DNA of 64,000 bases from assembly GCF_014203735.1 (NCBI RefSeq), contig NZ_JACHJQ010000014.1:1-64000 (forward strand). The letters run 5' to 3'. Each line of letters opens with the position of its first letter. Within the stretch, counting starts at the first letter, position 1. The position numbers were made by a program, and so were the translations under genes. The notes below the pieces were generated by a model that did no database searches, had not been told where the DNA came from, and saw only the letters and a list, made by a program, of their open reading frames with translations. Below are positions 62,980-64,000 of the stretch, one piece after another. The DNA comes from Actinophytocola algeriensis (GTDB lineage: Bacteria > Actinomycetota > Actinomycetes > Mycobacteriales > Pseudonocardiaceae).

Positions 62980-64000
62980 TCGTGGGGGTAGCTACAACCA
63001 AACGGTCCAGGGTCGCCATCGACACGAGGCCGTTGCGCATACCCGCGTACCGCCGCCTCTGGGGCTCCACGGCGATCGTCGCGGTCGGGTCGCAGTTCAC
63101 GGTCGTCGCGGTGCCCAAGCAGATCTACGACCTCACCGGGTCCTCCGGCTTCGTCGGGCTCGCCGGGGCGTTCGGTCTCGTGCCCTTGCTGATCTTCGGG
63201 CTGTGGGGCGGGGCGATCGCGGACGCGTTCGACCGGCGCACGGTCATCCTCGTCACCAACGTCGGGGTCGCGGCCACGTCCGTCGCCTTCTGGGTGCAGG
63301 CCGTCGTCGGCGCCAACGTGTGGATCGTGCTGTCGCTGCTGGCCGTCCAGCAGGCGTTCGTCGCGATCAACATGCCCACCCGCACCGCCTCCGTCGCCCG
63401 GCTCGTGCCGCCCGACCTGATCGCCTCCGCGACCGCGCTCACCGCCACCGTCGGCTCGTTCGGCATGGTGTTCGGGCCGCTGCTCGCCGGTGCGCTGATG
63501 CCGTTCACCGGGCTGCCGATCCTCTACCTGGTCGACGCGATCGTGCTGGTCCTCGCGACCGTGATCGTCTCCGGGCTGCCGAAGATGGCGCCGCTCGACG
63601 GGGTCAGGCGCCGCGCAGGGCTCAAGGACATCGCCGACGGGTTCCGGTACGTCGCCGCCAAGAACGTCCTGCTCGCGAGCTTCCTGCTCGACATCATCGC
63701 CATGGTCGCGGGCATGCCGCGCGCGCTGTTCCCGGAGATGGCGGAGCGCACCTTCGGCGACCCGCACGGCGGCGGCATCGCGCTCGGCCTGCTCTACGCG
63801 TCCATCCCGATCGGCGCGCTGCTGTTCGGCCTGTTCTCCGGCTGGCTGTCCAACATCTCCCGGCACGGCGTCGGCGTGACCGCCTCGGTCATCGTGTGGG
63901 GGCTCGCGATCATCGGGTTCGGGCTGGCGGGCCACCTGTGGCTCGCGGTCACCTTCATGGTCATCGCGGGAGCCGCCGACATGGTCAGCATGGTGTACCG
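62980..64000 (+). CDS. MFS transporter (EntS/DHA3-like), 3' end outside the window
   Basis: The frame from GTG 62980 stays open to the end of the window (340 codons). It reads RIPAYRRLWGSTAIVAVGSQ at the start, then GLWGGAIADAFDRRTVILVT (MFS motif A) and INMPTRTASVARLVPPDLIA; about 9 helices are in view. This group exports siderophores or drugs. TAAGCT at 62966-62971 ends 8 bases before the GTG and there is no ribosome-binding site, consistent with a leaderless transcript. Confidence 0.88.

Overview
High-GC actinobacterial chromosome segment, most likely from a Pseudonocardiales (Lentzea / Saccharothrix / Amycolatopsis-like) organism. Evidence: GC-rich third codon positions, many GTG starts, ATGA/GTGA gene overlaps, Scr1-type XRE regulator plus DUF397 pair, WYL regulators, DUF2530/DUF2537/DUF2771/DUF3027 proteins, SepH, RpfA, and TTGTCCACA-type DnaA boxes. 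The backbone follows the order of Mycobacterium tuberculosis Rv0862c to Rv0889c: helicase-associated protein, small protein, moaC, mog, moaE, rpfA, moaD, cspB, lipoprotein, MFS, DUF3027, DUF2530, MarR, SpoU methyltransferase, DUF2537, sepH, serC, citA. Accessory genes and repeats are interleaved. No rRNA, tRNA, insertion sequence, prophage or CRISPR array was seen.

Layout. 1-9.1 kb: tail of a conservon-type GTPase, Rv0862c-like protein, malic enzyme, molybdenum-cofactor genes (moaC, a mogA-moaE fusion, and moaD further on), rpfA with a CRP-type operator, and two WYL regulators, one of them frameshifted. 9.2-16 kb: HAD phosphatase, metallophosphatase, two unknown genes, STAS protein, acyl-CoA synthetase, Scr1/DUF397 pair, exonuclease. 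16-25 kb: cold-shock protein, glutaminyl cyclase-MFS-lipoprotein operon, DUF3027 protein with a very long acidic tail coupled to a GHKL ATPase. 25-34 kb: purine permease, MarR-MFS pair, GCS2 ligase, SpoU methyltransferase; four copies of an intergenic DnaA-box repeat lie here. 33.6-41.7 kb: heterodimeric ABC exporter, sepH, purC, serC. 41.7-47.2 kb: OmpR-type two-component system divergent from a lipoprotein-adaptor-MacB-like export system. 47.2-54.1 kb: thioester surface protein, repeat-rich gene-free block, serine hydrolase, NarL-type two-component system overlapping an ABC-2 exporter. 54.1-64 kb: citrate synthase, a GlnR-like box, ureABCFGD, Uma2 and TetR genes, pdxH and the start of an MFS gene.

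The most unusual signal is a dispersed element: one to four TTGTCCACA boxes (19-bp period when repeated), then exactly 39 bp, then a 43-bp conserved core that starts with a TANNNT hexamer and contains G-tracts and a C5/G5 hairpin. Four copies occur between 25.3 and 33.5 kb. Other non-coding signals: an iron box followed by a strong terminator with no gene between (candidate small RNA), two arrays of a 30-bp palindromic unit, a ~52-bp-arm inverted repeat, and a 66-bp repeat that supplies the ribosome-binding site of two genes.
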